Source of the DNA: Cladorhizidae sp. MBARI D1340-BT2
Taxonomy: Eukaryota > Porifera > Demospongiae > Poecilosclerida > Cladorhizidae
Assembly (NCBI GenBank): GCA_028752905.1
Contig: JAQNBH010000005.1
Coordinates: forward strand, 6,932,502 to 6,996,501
Reading direction: 5' to 3'
Length of the DNA stretch: 64,000 nt
Positions 1 through 10,712 of the stretch are shown here, one piece after another. The notes beneath the pieces were generated by a model that had not been told where the DNA came from, ran no database searches, and worked only from the letters and a program-made list of their open reading frames with translations. The translations under genes and the position numbers were made by a program. How positions within the stretch are numbered: position 1 is the first letter of the stretch; every line of letters starts with the position of its first letter.

Positions 1-808
1 CCCCCAACTAAGAACATGCGCGTAACTAATAGCCCCTCCTCCTCCTGAACGTGTGAGCAGTGCGAGCAAAACTCGCAGTCACTTGCTTAGCAAGGCCTGA
101 TGGGTCTGTAGTGCCAGCGATGGCCTCTCACTGTTTTAACGGACCATAATCTGGAAGGTTTTGTTGCGGCCATCACATTTATAAGATGGTCCTGAGGGTA
201 AGCATGTCAATGGAGAAAAGCTACATGTACTGAAAGACGAAAGATGATAGATTTACTGTTGGAATGTTGTATGAGACGGTAAGACGAACATCATTGCCAT
301 TTCAGAACAGTCCCCCCCCCCTCGGCCTACTAACAGTTTCTTGTTTTCCACGTCAGAAAAAAGATTCGTGCTTGTGGGGTCGTAGGTTCAACTGGGAGCG
401 ACTCGTGTATGGGCCTAATAACGAGCGCTGGAATCAGTATTGGGGTATGTGTCTAGCAAAAAATATGTGTGCCAATACTAATATGCGCCTAACAGTCACT
501 TTTACGGTAGATCAGGGAGTGCTGATAAGTTTGACTCTATCTTAAAATGGCAGCCAAAAAAAGCAAAGATTATATCTCGGTTAAAACTCACCTTGGCAGC
601 ATCCTAGTATCACAAACAGTGTCTTCAGTCAATTTTGACAAAAAAAACACTTTGGCGTGCTTGAATCCTTCATGAAGGTAGTAAGTGTAGAACCTTAAAA
701 AATTCATCTTCAGGATCTTGTTTCTACCTTCTTTTCGTCCCACAAATAACTTGCATACAATACAATATGTCTGTTAGTCATAATTTTACTACCAGAAGGC
801 TCCAAACT
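1..808. other. Left edge, non-coding
   Basis: No exon is recognised on either strand. The interval would lie inside, or beyond, the FAHD2-like gene transcribed leftward from 10511. The block at about 585-700 resembles blocks near 6825 and 23250 and may be a dispersed repeat. A C10 run lies near 312-321. The open frame at 264-545 has no family resemblance and I do not call it a gene. Confidence 0.4.
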
Positions 809-930
809 GTCCAATACATTGCTGACTACCTATCCAATACATTACCATGACTACCTATCCAATACATTACTATGACTACCTATCCAATACATTGCCATGA
901 CTACCTATCCAATACATTACCATGACTACC
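809..930. repeat. 25-bp minisatellite, about 4.5 copies
   Basis: The unit begins GACTACCTATCCAATACATT and ends with a variable ACCAT, GCCAT or ACTAT. It is short and local, and no related array is seen elsewhere in the window. Confidence 0.85.
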
Positions 931-1537
931 GGTGACCCGTTTCTTAATTTAGCACTATCTATTGGTGTTATTTCTATTTTTCCACCTTCCCCTTACCTAA
1001 CGTCATAAAGGTGTCAATTAGACTACAAACTGAATTGCAAAAACTAACTAGTTTTTTGGTTCAGCACTAATCTGTTTCTTTGCAAGCCAAACACCCATTC
1101 TTGGTAAAGGTCCTCACTATTATAAACCACATGTGCACATTTTTGTTCCGTGAAGTGACCAGTTAGTTTCCTCAGAACTTGAGTCTTGTGACAGCGGCAC
1201 CTAACAGACAAAGCTTCAACAAAACCAGGGACAGTAACTATAATGCATGTGTGTCAGATGGCTTCCTATTCTCGTGACAATAATTAATAGAACGGAGCTA
1301 AGTCACCGACAACTGCACCTTCTCTTACCAAGAAGTGATCACTTCGTCAGAAGTTACCTTCAACAAAGCCAGGTAACTACATGTGTTTATGTATATTATA
1401 TGATACAAAGGCACATTTAACTACTTTGGATAATGCGAGTTAGTTCTGGTGTTAAGCCGAGTAACTTCTTGTAGATGGTTGCTCGACTATGTAGAAAACA
1501 AAAATGTTTTTGAAACAAGAATTCACCAATGTACTTT
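931..1537. other. Non-coding, nothing recognised
   Basis: AT-rich sequence with no repeat, RNA gene or exon that I can support. Confidence 0.4.
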
Positions 1538-1589
1538 CAGGACCCTTTACCTATTAATATTACATTATATTAATAGGTAAAGGGTCCTG
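1538..1589. repeat. Perfect 23-bp inverted repeat with 6-nt loop
   Basis: The left arm (1538-1560) and right arm (1567-1589) are exact reverse complements around TACATT. The arms contain GGACCCTTTACC and its complement, the terminal motif of a dispersed family found at several other places in this window. It may be a folded-back or minimal mobile element, or two element ends joined head to head. Confidence 0.85.
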
Positions 1590-1764
1590 TAAGTGTTTGT
1601 TGTCCGCATTGTTGTCCGCATTGTTTCAGTATTGCAGAACACAACCAAATAAATTATTGTAACCAAGTGAATCTTTAGGGCCTTACTTGAATATTTCTTC
1701 CTGTCTTGCACAATATAAAGGCCAACTCCACCTCAAAGTCAAGTTCCTGCATACCAACAAACAA

Positions 1765-2045
1765 CTAGTCATTAACCCCCCACAGAATGTACCATTCATT
1801 AACCCCCCACAGGATGAGATAGCAACCATTCATTAACCCCCCACAGGATGAGATAGCAACAATTCATTAACCCCCCCCACAGAATGAAATAGCAACCATT
1901 CATTAACCCCCCACAGGATGAGATAGCAACCATTCATTAACCCCCCACAGGATGAGATAGCAACCATTCATTAACCCCCCACAGGATGAGATAGCAACCA
2001 TTCATTAACCCCCCACAGGATGGGATAGCAACCATTCATTACCGA
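1765..2045. repeat. 34-bp minisatellite, about 8 copies
   Basis: The unit contains CATTAACCCCCCACAGGATG followed by AGATAGCAAC. Copies are nearly identical, with one variant having an extended C run. Confidence 0.9.
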
Positions 2046-2079
2046 GGTTGTTACCTCCATGTACAAGGACATAACAAAC

Positions 2080-3150
2080 CTTAAAAGCTTTAATTATGCA
2101 TCATGGACTAAATAATTATCAATCTGCTGGGACCCACGAATAGAAAATTGCTCCACTACAAACATGATGCAGCAATAGAAAATGACGCATATTTATGTTC
2201 CGTCGCTGGACGTGGTTAGGTGACCTAAATAACTACTTCTCTGTGTTGCCCAAAGAGAGTCCTCCGATATTGACTTGGAAGCCATGCCTATAGTTGTGAA
2301 AAGAGGCCACGGAAAGTTGTTGCAGTTCCTCCTTAACAGCAGCGGCCACAGCGGTAGACTCGAGCTTGGACACTGATGCTGAGCTTCAAGCTTCTCTGTT
2401 GGTGAAGCAAGCAGGAGTGGTACTAAGCATTGCAGTATACAGAATCTAGCTAGTCAGCTACACTGTACCTGTCATGAGGGTTGCAGAGGCTCCTACACTC
2501 ACTACTGGGTTAAAGAATTACTGAGACCCAATCAACCTGCTCTCAACTCATCTCATGTGTGCTGTGATCATCAATGCCCCCCCCCCCCCCCCCCCCCCCA
2601 AATAGAGCCATACCAAACCACCAAATATACAGTCAACCTCATTCATCTGGTGTGCTTGGGATGATGAAGGCATGATGTACCACAGATCCAGAGCACACCC
2701 AGTAGTATAAAAGATCGGCTATAAGGAACTTTGGTTACAATGAAAGTTTTTAAGTGCCTAATTATCTATTAAAAGCCTGAGAATTCCAGAGATCTCCAGC
2801 AGCAAGCATTCCGGAGATTCTTCCGCTAACGACGGAAATTCCGGAGATCTCTTGGAATTTTCTGGAGGGTAGAAGCCTCTGGGGATATCACATTCTGAAG
2901 CCGTCGTAGCTACTTCACTGATTCTAGAAGTGCTATACTCTGATACTCGTGTGGCCTGTAACTATCCAACAAGTGAAAGAGCACGAAGCTCCTGCAGCAA
3001 CAGCATACATTTGATCACAAAGTTAGAAGGAAAAGGGTCGACAGACAAACAAAACACAAACATAGAAACTATCCAAGATACATCACTAGAAATTGAGCTC
3101 AGAAAGAAATGAATTTTGGTGCATAATTCGAATATCCATTGCATAATTCG
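2080..3150. repeat. Dispersed repeat, copy 1
   Basis: The segments at about 2080-2465 and 2885-3145 align clearly, in the same order and orientation, with about 5850-6225 and 6240-6510. Shared stretches include AATAGAAAATGACGCATATT and ACTCGTGTGGCCTGTAACTA. Between the two segments this copy has about 420 bp (with a C23 run at 2577-2599) that is absent from the other copy. No transposase or reverse transcriptase is visible, so this is either a non-autonomous element or an old segmental duplication. Confidence 0.7.
2577..2599. repeat. Pure poly(C) tract
   Basis: Uninterrupted run of 23 C. It is one of about ten long C or G homopolymers in the window. Confidence 0.9.
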
Positions 3151-3483
3151 GAACTTTTTAATTCGGGACTTTTACGGTACACACATAATCACATGACCTG
3201 CTACAACGCCTCCACAACTAGGAGTGGGTGTAACCCTTTCATGCCCCTATTATGTATTATGAGACATGCCGCATGAGTCATTGTCATCTACAGAAGTTGA
3301 GTTTTGTGCCGGTAGATCCAGAAAGGATCCATGGCACGAGTGTCTAGTACACGAAAAGAAGTGTTATAACTTATAATGAGTTCATAGAGTAATGCTCCCC
3401 CAAACTCTAGACCAAATTTGAACAATTGTAACACACATACAAAGCTTGTAGTTTGCCTAGTGCTTATTTTTAGACGAGCCACC

Positions 3484-5010
3484 ATGGAGCTTGCTGGTGA
3501 GAGTGGAGTGCAGCTTTCTGTTGGTGCAGAGATGGAAGCTTATGGTGATCAAGCCAGCATCATGGAGCGTGCTGGTGAGAGTGGAGTGCAGCCTAATGTT
3601 GGTGCAGAGATGGAAGCTTATGGTGATCAAGCCAGCATCATGGAGCGTGCTGGTGAGAGTGGAGTGCAGCCTTATGTTGGTGCAGAGATGGAAGCTTATG
3701 GTGATCAAGCCAGCATCATGGAGCTTGCTGGTGAGAGTGGAGTGCAGCCTTATGTTGGTGCAGAGATGGAAGCTTATGGTGATCAAGCCAGCATCATGGA
3801 GCGTGCTGGTGAGAGTGGAGTGCAGCTTTCTGTTGGTGCAGAGATGGAAGCTTATGGTGATCAGGCCAGCATCATGGAGCATGCTAGTGAGAGTGGAGTG
3901 CAGCTTTCTGTTGGTGCAGAGATGAAGCTTATGGTGATCAAGCCAGCATCATGGAGTGTGCTAGTGAGAGTGGAGTGCAGCCTTATGTTGGTGCAGAGAT
4001 GGAATCTTATGGTGATCAAAGCCAGCATCATGGAGCGTGCTGGTGAGAGTGGAGTGCAGCTTCCTGTTGGTACAGAGATGAAATCTTATGGTGATCAAGC
4101 CAGCATCATGGAGCGTGCTGGTGAGAGTGGAGTGCAGCCTTGTTGGTGCAGAGATGGAAGCTTATGGTGATCAAGCCAGCATCATGGAGCATGCTGGTGA
4201 GAGTGGAGTGCAGCCTTATGTTGGTGCAGAGATGGAAGCTTATGGTGATCAAGCCAGCATCATGGAGTGTGCTGGTGAGAGTGGAGTGCAACCTTATGTT
4301 GGTGCAGAGATGGAAGCTTATGGTGATCAAGCCAGCATCATGGAGCGTGCTGGTGAGAGTGGAGTGCAGCTTTCTGTTGGTGCAGAGATGAAGCTTATGG
4401 TGATCAAGCCAGCATCATGGAGTGTGCTAGTGAGAGTGGAGTGCAGCCTTATGTTGGTGCAGAGATGGAATCTTATGGTGATCAAGCCAGCATCATGGAG
4501 CGTGCTGGTGAGAGTGGAGTGCAGCTTCCTGTTGGTGCAGAGATGAAATCTTATGGTGATCAAGCCAGCATCATGGAGCGTGCTGGTGAGAGTGGAGTGC
4601 AGCCTTGTTGGTGCAGAGATGGAATCTTATGGTGATCAAGCCAGCATCATGGAGCGTGCTGGTGAGAGTGGAGTGCAGCCTTATGTTGGTGCACAGATGG
4701 AAGCTTATGGTGATCAAGCCAGCATCATGGAGCGTGCTGGTGAGAGTGGAGTGCAGCCTTATGTTGGTGCAGAGATGGAAGTCAAGCCAGCATCATGGAG
4801 CGTGCTGGTGAGAGTGGAGTGCAGCCTTATGTTGGTGCAGAGATGGAAGCTTATGGTGATCAAGCCAGCATCATGGAGCGTGCTGGTGAGAGTGGAGTGC
4901 AGCCTTATGTTGGTGCAGAGATGGAAGCTTATGGTGATCAAGCCAGCATCATGGAGTGTGCTGGTGAGAGTGGAGTGCAGCTTTCTGTTGATAGAGATGA
5001 ACCTTATGTT
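3484..5010. repeat. 78-bp minisatellite, about 19 copies
   Basis: The unit runs from GAGCGTGCTGGTGAGAGTGG through GATCAAGCCAGCATCATG. 78 is a multiple of three, so a 26-residue periodic frame is open over stretches. Single-base and short indels (for example near 3924, 4140, 4390, 4612 and 4790) move the array between frames, which is against a coding role. It lies in the FAHD2-like intron or 3' region. Confidence 0.95.
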
Positions 5011-5516
5011 GCATGAACCACAAACATCCAGTGCAAATAATAAGTTTATGAGTCAGGCTCGTAAGGCTTGGAAAAAGAGTGGTTTGTTCCACGGTCTGCA
5101 CCTGACAATATCCCTCACAAGCAGGAGGTGTAATGGGTCAGTGTGAGACTTCCTACCAGCCACTTCAAAGCATCTCAAATGCATCAACTTATAATGCACA
5201 ACAAACCAGATCCCAGCCATTGATGCAAAATCCCCCCCCTCCCCCGCAACCTGCCTGGTAGGCTGGATAAGAAGGTTCCACTCTGTATACAATATATTAC
5301 CAACACCAGTTGGAGGATTAAAAATTTGACCCAGGAGGGAGGGGGGAGGGGGGGGGGAACCCCATAAAAAAATCCTTGCAACCCTGCAACCTCACTGTAG
5401 ATAACACACCCAATTAACCCATTGCTTGGTCTATTCTGTGCAATAGTGCCTGAAGGTTGCACAGTCAGCACGCCCGCAGCACTGACCAATGATCACACGT
5501 GCACCACATAGCGTAC

Positions 5517-5745
5517 CTTCACTAGGTCGGACAGCTCCACGGCTCCGTTGGGCTCAGTGATGGAGGAGCTAAACTTGCTGAAGATGATGGGCTCAGTGGG
5601 TACAGGGACGTTCTGCTCCTTGCAGTGGTCCACGTAGTTCATTCCCACGCAGAGCAACTTCTGCGAGTCATAGATCGGGGCCTTCAGTTCATAGCCTCCA
5701 GGAGAGAGAATGTTCTGATTGGCTGTAACGGCCTTCTCAACAGCT
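5517..5745 (-). CDS. FAHD2: FAHD2-like exon 2
   Basis: Read on the minus strand, the acceptor TTTCTAG precedes 5745 and the donor GTACGC follows 5517. It is 229 nt long, entered in phase 2 and left in phase 0. It carries the start of the catalytic FAH domain, including [20 protein letters not shown]. Confidence 0.88.
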
Positions 5746-8700
5746 CTAGAAACGATCAAGTAATTAGCCAGGTTGATGACATCGTGAAGTAAATATTGTA
5801 CAGTGATCAATGCTCGATCAATGCTCTCTGTCTCTGATACTTACCTACCATAAAGCTCTAATTATGCATCATGAAATATTTTTTTGAATCAATCTGCTGT
5901 GACTCACAAATAGAAAAATGTTCTACTGTGAATGTGATGCAACAATAGAAAATGACGCATATTTAGAATAATACATTCTGTCCCTGCACGTGCTTTTAAG
6001 TAAATCTAGACGAGACTAAATAACTAGCTCCTTCACCGTGTCATCTGGTGATTTGTGAAAAGAGGACCTGGAAGGCCACGGAAAGTTGCTCCAGTCCCTG
6101 CCCTATCAGCAGCGGCTACAGTGGTAGACTCCAGCTCTGACACTGATGCTGAGCTTCAAGCTTCTCTGTTGGTGAAGCAAGCAGGAGTGGTACAAAATGT
6201 TGAATTAGCTTGAGTAGAGGAAGCTGCACTGTACCTGTCATGGGATTGTCTCATTCTGAAGCCGTCGTAGCTACTTCACTGATTCTAGAAGTGCATATAC
6301 TCTGATACTCGTGTGGCCTGTAACTATCCAACAAGTGAAAGAGCACGAAGCTCCTGCAGCAACAGCATTATTCACGAAGTTAGAAGGAAAAGGGTTGACA
6401 GACAAACAAAACACAAAAATAGAAAATATCAACGTCATCCAAGACACATCACTAGAAATTGAGCTCAGAAAGAAATGAATTTTGATGCATAATGAGAACA
6501 TCGCATAATCGAGCTTTTACATTTACCACCTTACCATACTATATTTTATGGTATGCAGGAGGCAGGAAGTGAGTATTCACCACCGTACCACCATACTATA
6601 ATTTATGGTATTGCACAGGAGGAAGGAAGTGAATATTGACCACCGTACCATACTATACTTTGCATGCATGCTCAGCAATGGGTCTGCTGGAGATGCATGC
6701 CCCATGTGTGAAACACAGCTGTGGTGATTTGGTGCGCTAGAAAAGTAAGGTTAGCTTGTTTATAGTTTGGTGGACGCAGAGATGCGCGTGCACACACACT
6801 CACACACACAAAGCTCATCAGCTAAGACTCACCTTGGAAGCTGCTTTGCATCCTAAACAATGGTTTCGGCCGTTTCTAGCGCCTCCAGCGTGTGCCTTGA
6901 ATCCTTCGCTAAGGTATATGTAATAGCCAAGAACAAACAAATGCTTATAGACGTAAAATTTGTTGCTTTCTTCCCCGTAACTAGAGTACCACAAGCACAC
7001 ACATTACTATCAGGAAGACACCAAAGTGCATTGTAGCAACTTATCTGCTTCTCGATTCAGGAAAAACTGAGAACTTGGTAAGGAACGTCAACATAATAAT
7101 GCGCAATACCGAGCCTAGCTGAGCTAATCCAGCAGCTACTGAACAAATGCTTTTCTCTGCAAAGAAGTGAACTATCAGTTGGCTTGCTTGTGACAATAGT
7201 TAACAGCATGGACCACCACAGGACAACTACTTGTCATCCATGTATCCAATGTAACATATATTGGGTCCTATAGGTCCGGAGTTATCCTGCGCAACTTCCT
7301 CAAGGAGGCTGCTTGCCAATATTTAGAGGAAACAAAACAACATGAAAATAATTAAAAAAAATAAAAATAAAAGATTCAGTAATAAGCAACTATAGTCCTA
7401 TACCAAGTCAGAAATTCACTTAAATCCCCCTAGCAACTATGCTATATTGTTAATAAACATTGTGACTACACGTTGACCAAAAATATGAATGTCATTACCT
7501 AAATTTTAGAACAGTTCTTTTTGCATATAATGCATAATGTATTGCTTACAAACATTCAGCAATCATTTGTTATTGATACAAGCATAGGGCTATAAGTAGC
7601 GAAGGTATTATAGACGAAGGAAGCATATTACTGTAACAAGGTCCACAGCATAATATTGCTATTATTATGTATTGAATTCTTGTATCATATATTGTATCGT
7701 CCTAACATAGATCACGCCTCACTCTTTGCCCCCATGTAGCACACGTGAATATGATTATTCTTGCTACATGTGACATTGTTTTTACATAAGAGGAGATCGA
7801 GAACAAGGAAGCAACAGGGGGACTAGTCCTCTAGCATCATCCTCCATCATCAAATCTATACACATTAAGCACAGTTTCAACCAAACAAAGTCCCTAATAT
7901 ATACCTGGGCAGCTAGCTATAGGCACTACCCGGGTTTCACCCGGGGGGAAATATCTACAGCCTTTGGACAGAAAACAGGCTAATGCTATAGCTTGATCCC
8001 ATTCATAAACCTGAGAAGTCTTCTTATCCATGCCTTCCTCGTCAGAGACCAAGCCATCACTTTTTGCTGCATCACTATGTTCATCCTCCCGTGTTCCAAC
8101 AGTTTATACTATTGTGGCCACTTATCCCCAAGGCTCCACGTTCGGAAGAGGTAAGAATGGATGCGACAATCTTCTCCTCTGCTAGCGTTATCTGCAGACG
8201 AGTCAAGACTACCGCCTGTCACTAGATAAATGACTTCTGCTAGACTCGATTGCCTCGTCATTTTTTGGTCGTCAAAACCACAAACAGTCCCCCCCCCCCC
8301 CCCCTAGTTACCGGGAAATGATGCTCTTCACTTTAGGTGCACAAATACAGCAGGAAATAAGTTATTTTATGATATAAATTTGTTATAAATTTGTTGTGCA
8401 TAAACGAATGTATGCATGTTTTTTTCGATCAATAAAACCCAGAATGCCACATGGCGCTATTGACGGTGAGTGGTTAAGCCTTAGCAGCTGATCTGATTCG
8501 CACATTTTCACTGCTTTGGAACGACTCCAAGTGTAAAAAATTAAAAATTTAAAAAAGATCATCGACAATCTAGCTAGCTCAGTCATGCGGTGTATTCATA
8601 GCAACTGCAATCATCTGCAGTTATATTTGTCTTCTAGGAAAGAAGTAAGCAGTTAGTCGCTATGCAGAGAACCTCATTCATCTAAGTAAAAGCAACCGTA

Positions 8701-10511
8701 GAGAAAAATGTCTAACAAGTCAGGCATTGAAAACTTTCCGTTTCTCCCTACTCGTAGTAGCTATGGGCGAAGACAACAATAGCAACAAGGGATAGTACAA
8801 AATTACTACAAATACGAGTTGAGTAGTGGACAAGATGATAAACAAGTCAGTTTAAAAGTGCTAGAAGAACGTAGTGCAGTCCTTCACTACACAAATAGAA
8901 GAATTAACAAACAAAAGTTGGCGGTCATTGGGGCCAGGTTGATGGCTTTCCTGAAGGAGCTCAGCCTCAGGATAAGGCACTGGGGAGGTGAATGCCCGTG
9001 CTCACCTCCTTCAGCATCTCTCAGTTGCAGTCCAGCGGGGGGAGGCCTTATCTGTATTGGGGTCAGTCGGGAGTTGAATTTGTCGTTAGCTTTTTAGTTA
9101 TTTAATTATGTATTTATTTAGTTATGTATTCTAGTTATATACTGTATATTGTTAATTAGTTATAAATATGTTTGTTAGTACTAGTTATATATAATTTAAA
9201 AAAACAAATTATTATTTTTGTATTTTTTGTTGTTGTTTTGTTAAGATAAGATTTTTGGGGGATTTTATTTATGATTCTTTTTTCCAAAGTCCAGCGGGGG
9301 GAGGCCTTATCTGTATTGGGGTCAGTCGGGAGTTGAATTTGTCGTTAGCTTTTTAGTTATTTAATTATGTATTTATTTAGTTATGTATTCTAGTTATATA
9401 CTGTATATTGTTAATTAGTTATAAATATGTTTGTTAGTACTAGTTATATATAATTTTAAAAAACAAATTATTATTTTTGTATTTTTTGTTGTTGTTTTGT
9501 TAAGATAAGATTTTTTTTGGATTTTATTTATGATTAAAAAGGGGGGGAAAAATTATACCAGAGCCAGTTAGATGAAGTTAGATGATCTAAAACCAAACAG
9601 GATTCTAAATGGTAAAGGGTCATCTAACTGGCTGTGTATACATGGGTCCATTGTTTCCTTTCAAGTCACCCCATTGCCATGTCAAAAAAGTGTCCCTTTA
9701 CCATTTATGTATGCCTTTAAATGGTAAAAGGTCATCAACTATACATGGCCACATTTTTTTGAGAGGTCAATCCAGGTCAATCCGGGTTTGGTTTAAAAAC
9801 CAGATGTCAAAAAAAGAAGAAAGTAAGCAAGAATTTATCGACCACACGCATTTATATGAGACCCTTTACCCTTTTTAAATAATGAAATATTTAAATAATG
9901 AAATAATTTTGGTGCACATTAGTAAAGCATCTTCTAATATGTTTGTGGTCTACGTCTTTGTGTATTATTTTAGCTGGTAATAATATAAGAAACATAAACT
10001 AACTGGTACAGGGTCATCAACAGGAAATAACCTGTATATGTGTGCCATACTTTAATATTAGCTTTACAAAAAGGGGCAAGAAATTCATTGCTATGCTTCT
10101 GATCAATCTTGCCAGGTTCTGAAACAATTAAGTCATAATTATGTTCAGTCATGTGACTTGGATTTTAAATGACAACCGCTAGTTCCTTAAACAAAACCTC
10201 TGCATCATTGACTGCTTTCGTTATAACTTCCAGGATGGAAGGAATGAAAAGATGGCAACAATGACCAGAAACCTAGCATAGCAATTGGTGAAAGGGGATG
10301 GGTAGGACAACTGCGCGGTGTGCTCATACTTTGCAGCTGCTGTAGTGTTGGCTTCGAACTCTTGCAGGAACGTCTTCATATCCTTTGGGATGGAAGGGTC
10401 CACAGCTGTCACATCCACCACCTTTCCTCCTGCCACCTCCACCCCAACACGACACCCCCCTCCACCGCCCCCATTCTCACAGAATTGAAGCAGCCTCATC
10501 TTGATAGGCAA
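5517..10511 (-). CDS. FAHD2: FAHD2-like fumarylacetoacetate hydrolase-domain protein, 5' part
   Basis: Two exons on the minus strand (10511-10330 and 5745-5517), joined in phase 2, encode about 137 N-terminal residues of an FAHD2-type protein. Family hallmarks seen are an N-terminal MRLLQF, a segment like the family's FDPTLPK, and in exon 2 the signature [16 protein letters not shown] followed by EPIIFSKF. Members of this family are predicted fumarylacetoacetate hydrolase-fold hydrolases, often mitochondrial, whose substrate is poorly defined. The following exon, expected to start with a VDWEVELA-like segment, was not found in 1-5516, so the gene should continue past the left edge. The 4.6-kb intron is full of repeats. 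The start codon lies 138 bp from the divergent MVP start, suggesting a shared promoter. FAHD1 is less likely given the signature. Confidence 0.85.
5850..6510. repeat. Dispersed repeat, copy 2
   Basis: Second copy of the element at 2080-3150, in the same orientation, lacking its middle of about 420 bp. Both copies lie on the 5' side of MVP in FAHD2-like introns. Confidence 0.7.
6511..8960. other. Intronic sequence of the FAHD2-like gene, little recognised
   Basis: 6530-6660 holds two or three degenerate copies of a CACCGTACCATACTATA-type motif. 6825-6930 resembles blocks near 585 and 23250. 8289-8304 is a C16 run. The remainder is unique, AT-rich sequence without an exon that I can support. 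Confidence 0.4.
9030..9540. repeat. 259-bp AT-rich tandem duplication
   Basis: Two near-identical direct copies start at 9030 and 9289, each from GTCCAGCGGGGGGAGGCCTT to GATTTTATTTATGATT. Each copy is GC-rich at its head and strongly AT-rich afterwards. The upstream block 8930-9030 may belong to the same unit. It could be the tail of an unrecognised retroelement, but no coding domain supports that. Confidence 0.85.
9611..9870. mobile_element. Short TIR element, GGTAAAGGGTC ends
   Basis: The interval begins GGTAAAGGGTC and ends with its exact complement GACCCTTTACC, giving 11-bp terminal inverted repeats around about 260 bp. Internal copies of the same motif occur at 9691-9701 and 9723. It has no coding capacity for a transposase, so it is a MITE-like candidate. 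No clear target-site duplication is visible. Related ends occur at 1542, 10005, 17750, 26872 and 49516. Confidence 0.55.
10330..10511 (-). CDS. FAHD2: FAHD2-like exon 1
   Basis: The start is ATG at 10511 (minus strand); a second in-frame ATG at 10499 begins MRLLQF, which matches the family's usual start region. The exon ends at the donor GTATGA (10329 downwards) in phase 2. The donor was chosen because it joins in frame to exon 2 and gives a continuous family-like segment. A Gly-rich run (six Gly) near residue 14 is a local expansion. Confidence 0.85.
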
Positions 10512-10649
10512 AAAGTCTCAAGTTGCGCTCGCGAGTGCCCTCGCGTGCACCACAAATGGGTGTGGCTGGTCACTCTCCGCCCCTAAACAGTAACGCTCCG
10601 ACTCTGGCTTTGCCCCTCCAGTTGCCTCGAAAATCTCCAAGAGCTAGTC
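10512..10649. promoter_or_regulatory. Probable bidirectional promoter, FAHD2-like / MVP
   Basis: 138 bp separate the two divergent start codons. The interval is visibly CpG-rich compared with its surroundings (GCGCTCGCGAG, CCTCGCGTGC, CTCCGCCCC, AACGCTCCGAC), contains a GC-box-like CCGCCCC, and has no TATA box. Both 5' UTRs must be very short, overlap, or start inside the neighbouring gene. Inference from layout and composition. Confidence 0.65.
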
Positions 10650-10712
10650 ATGGCGGAGGGAAAAGGGATCGTAGGAATTCTTCCCCACCATTACATCCAT
10701 GTTCTAGACTTG
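10650..10712 (+). CDS. MVP: MVP exon 1
   Basis: 21 codons starting at ATG 10650, encoding [20 protein letters not shown] plus Leu, then donor GTAAGAAT. This corresponds to the conserved vault protein N-terminus ending HYIHVLD. Phase 0. Confidence 0.92.

Noticed and set aside
3418..4170. 250-codon frame with a 26-residue period
   Set aside because: Single-base indels shift the array between frames several times; no domain and no conserved start.
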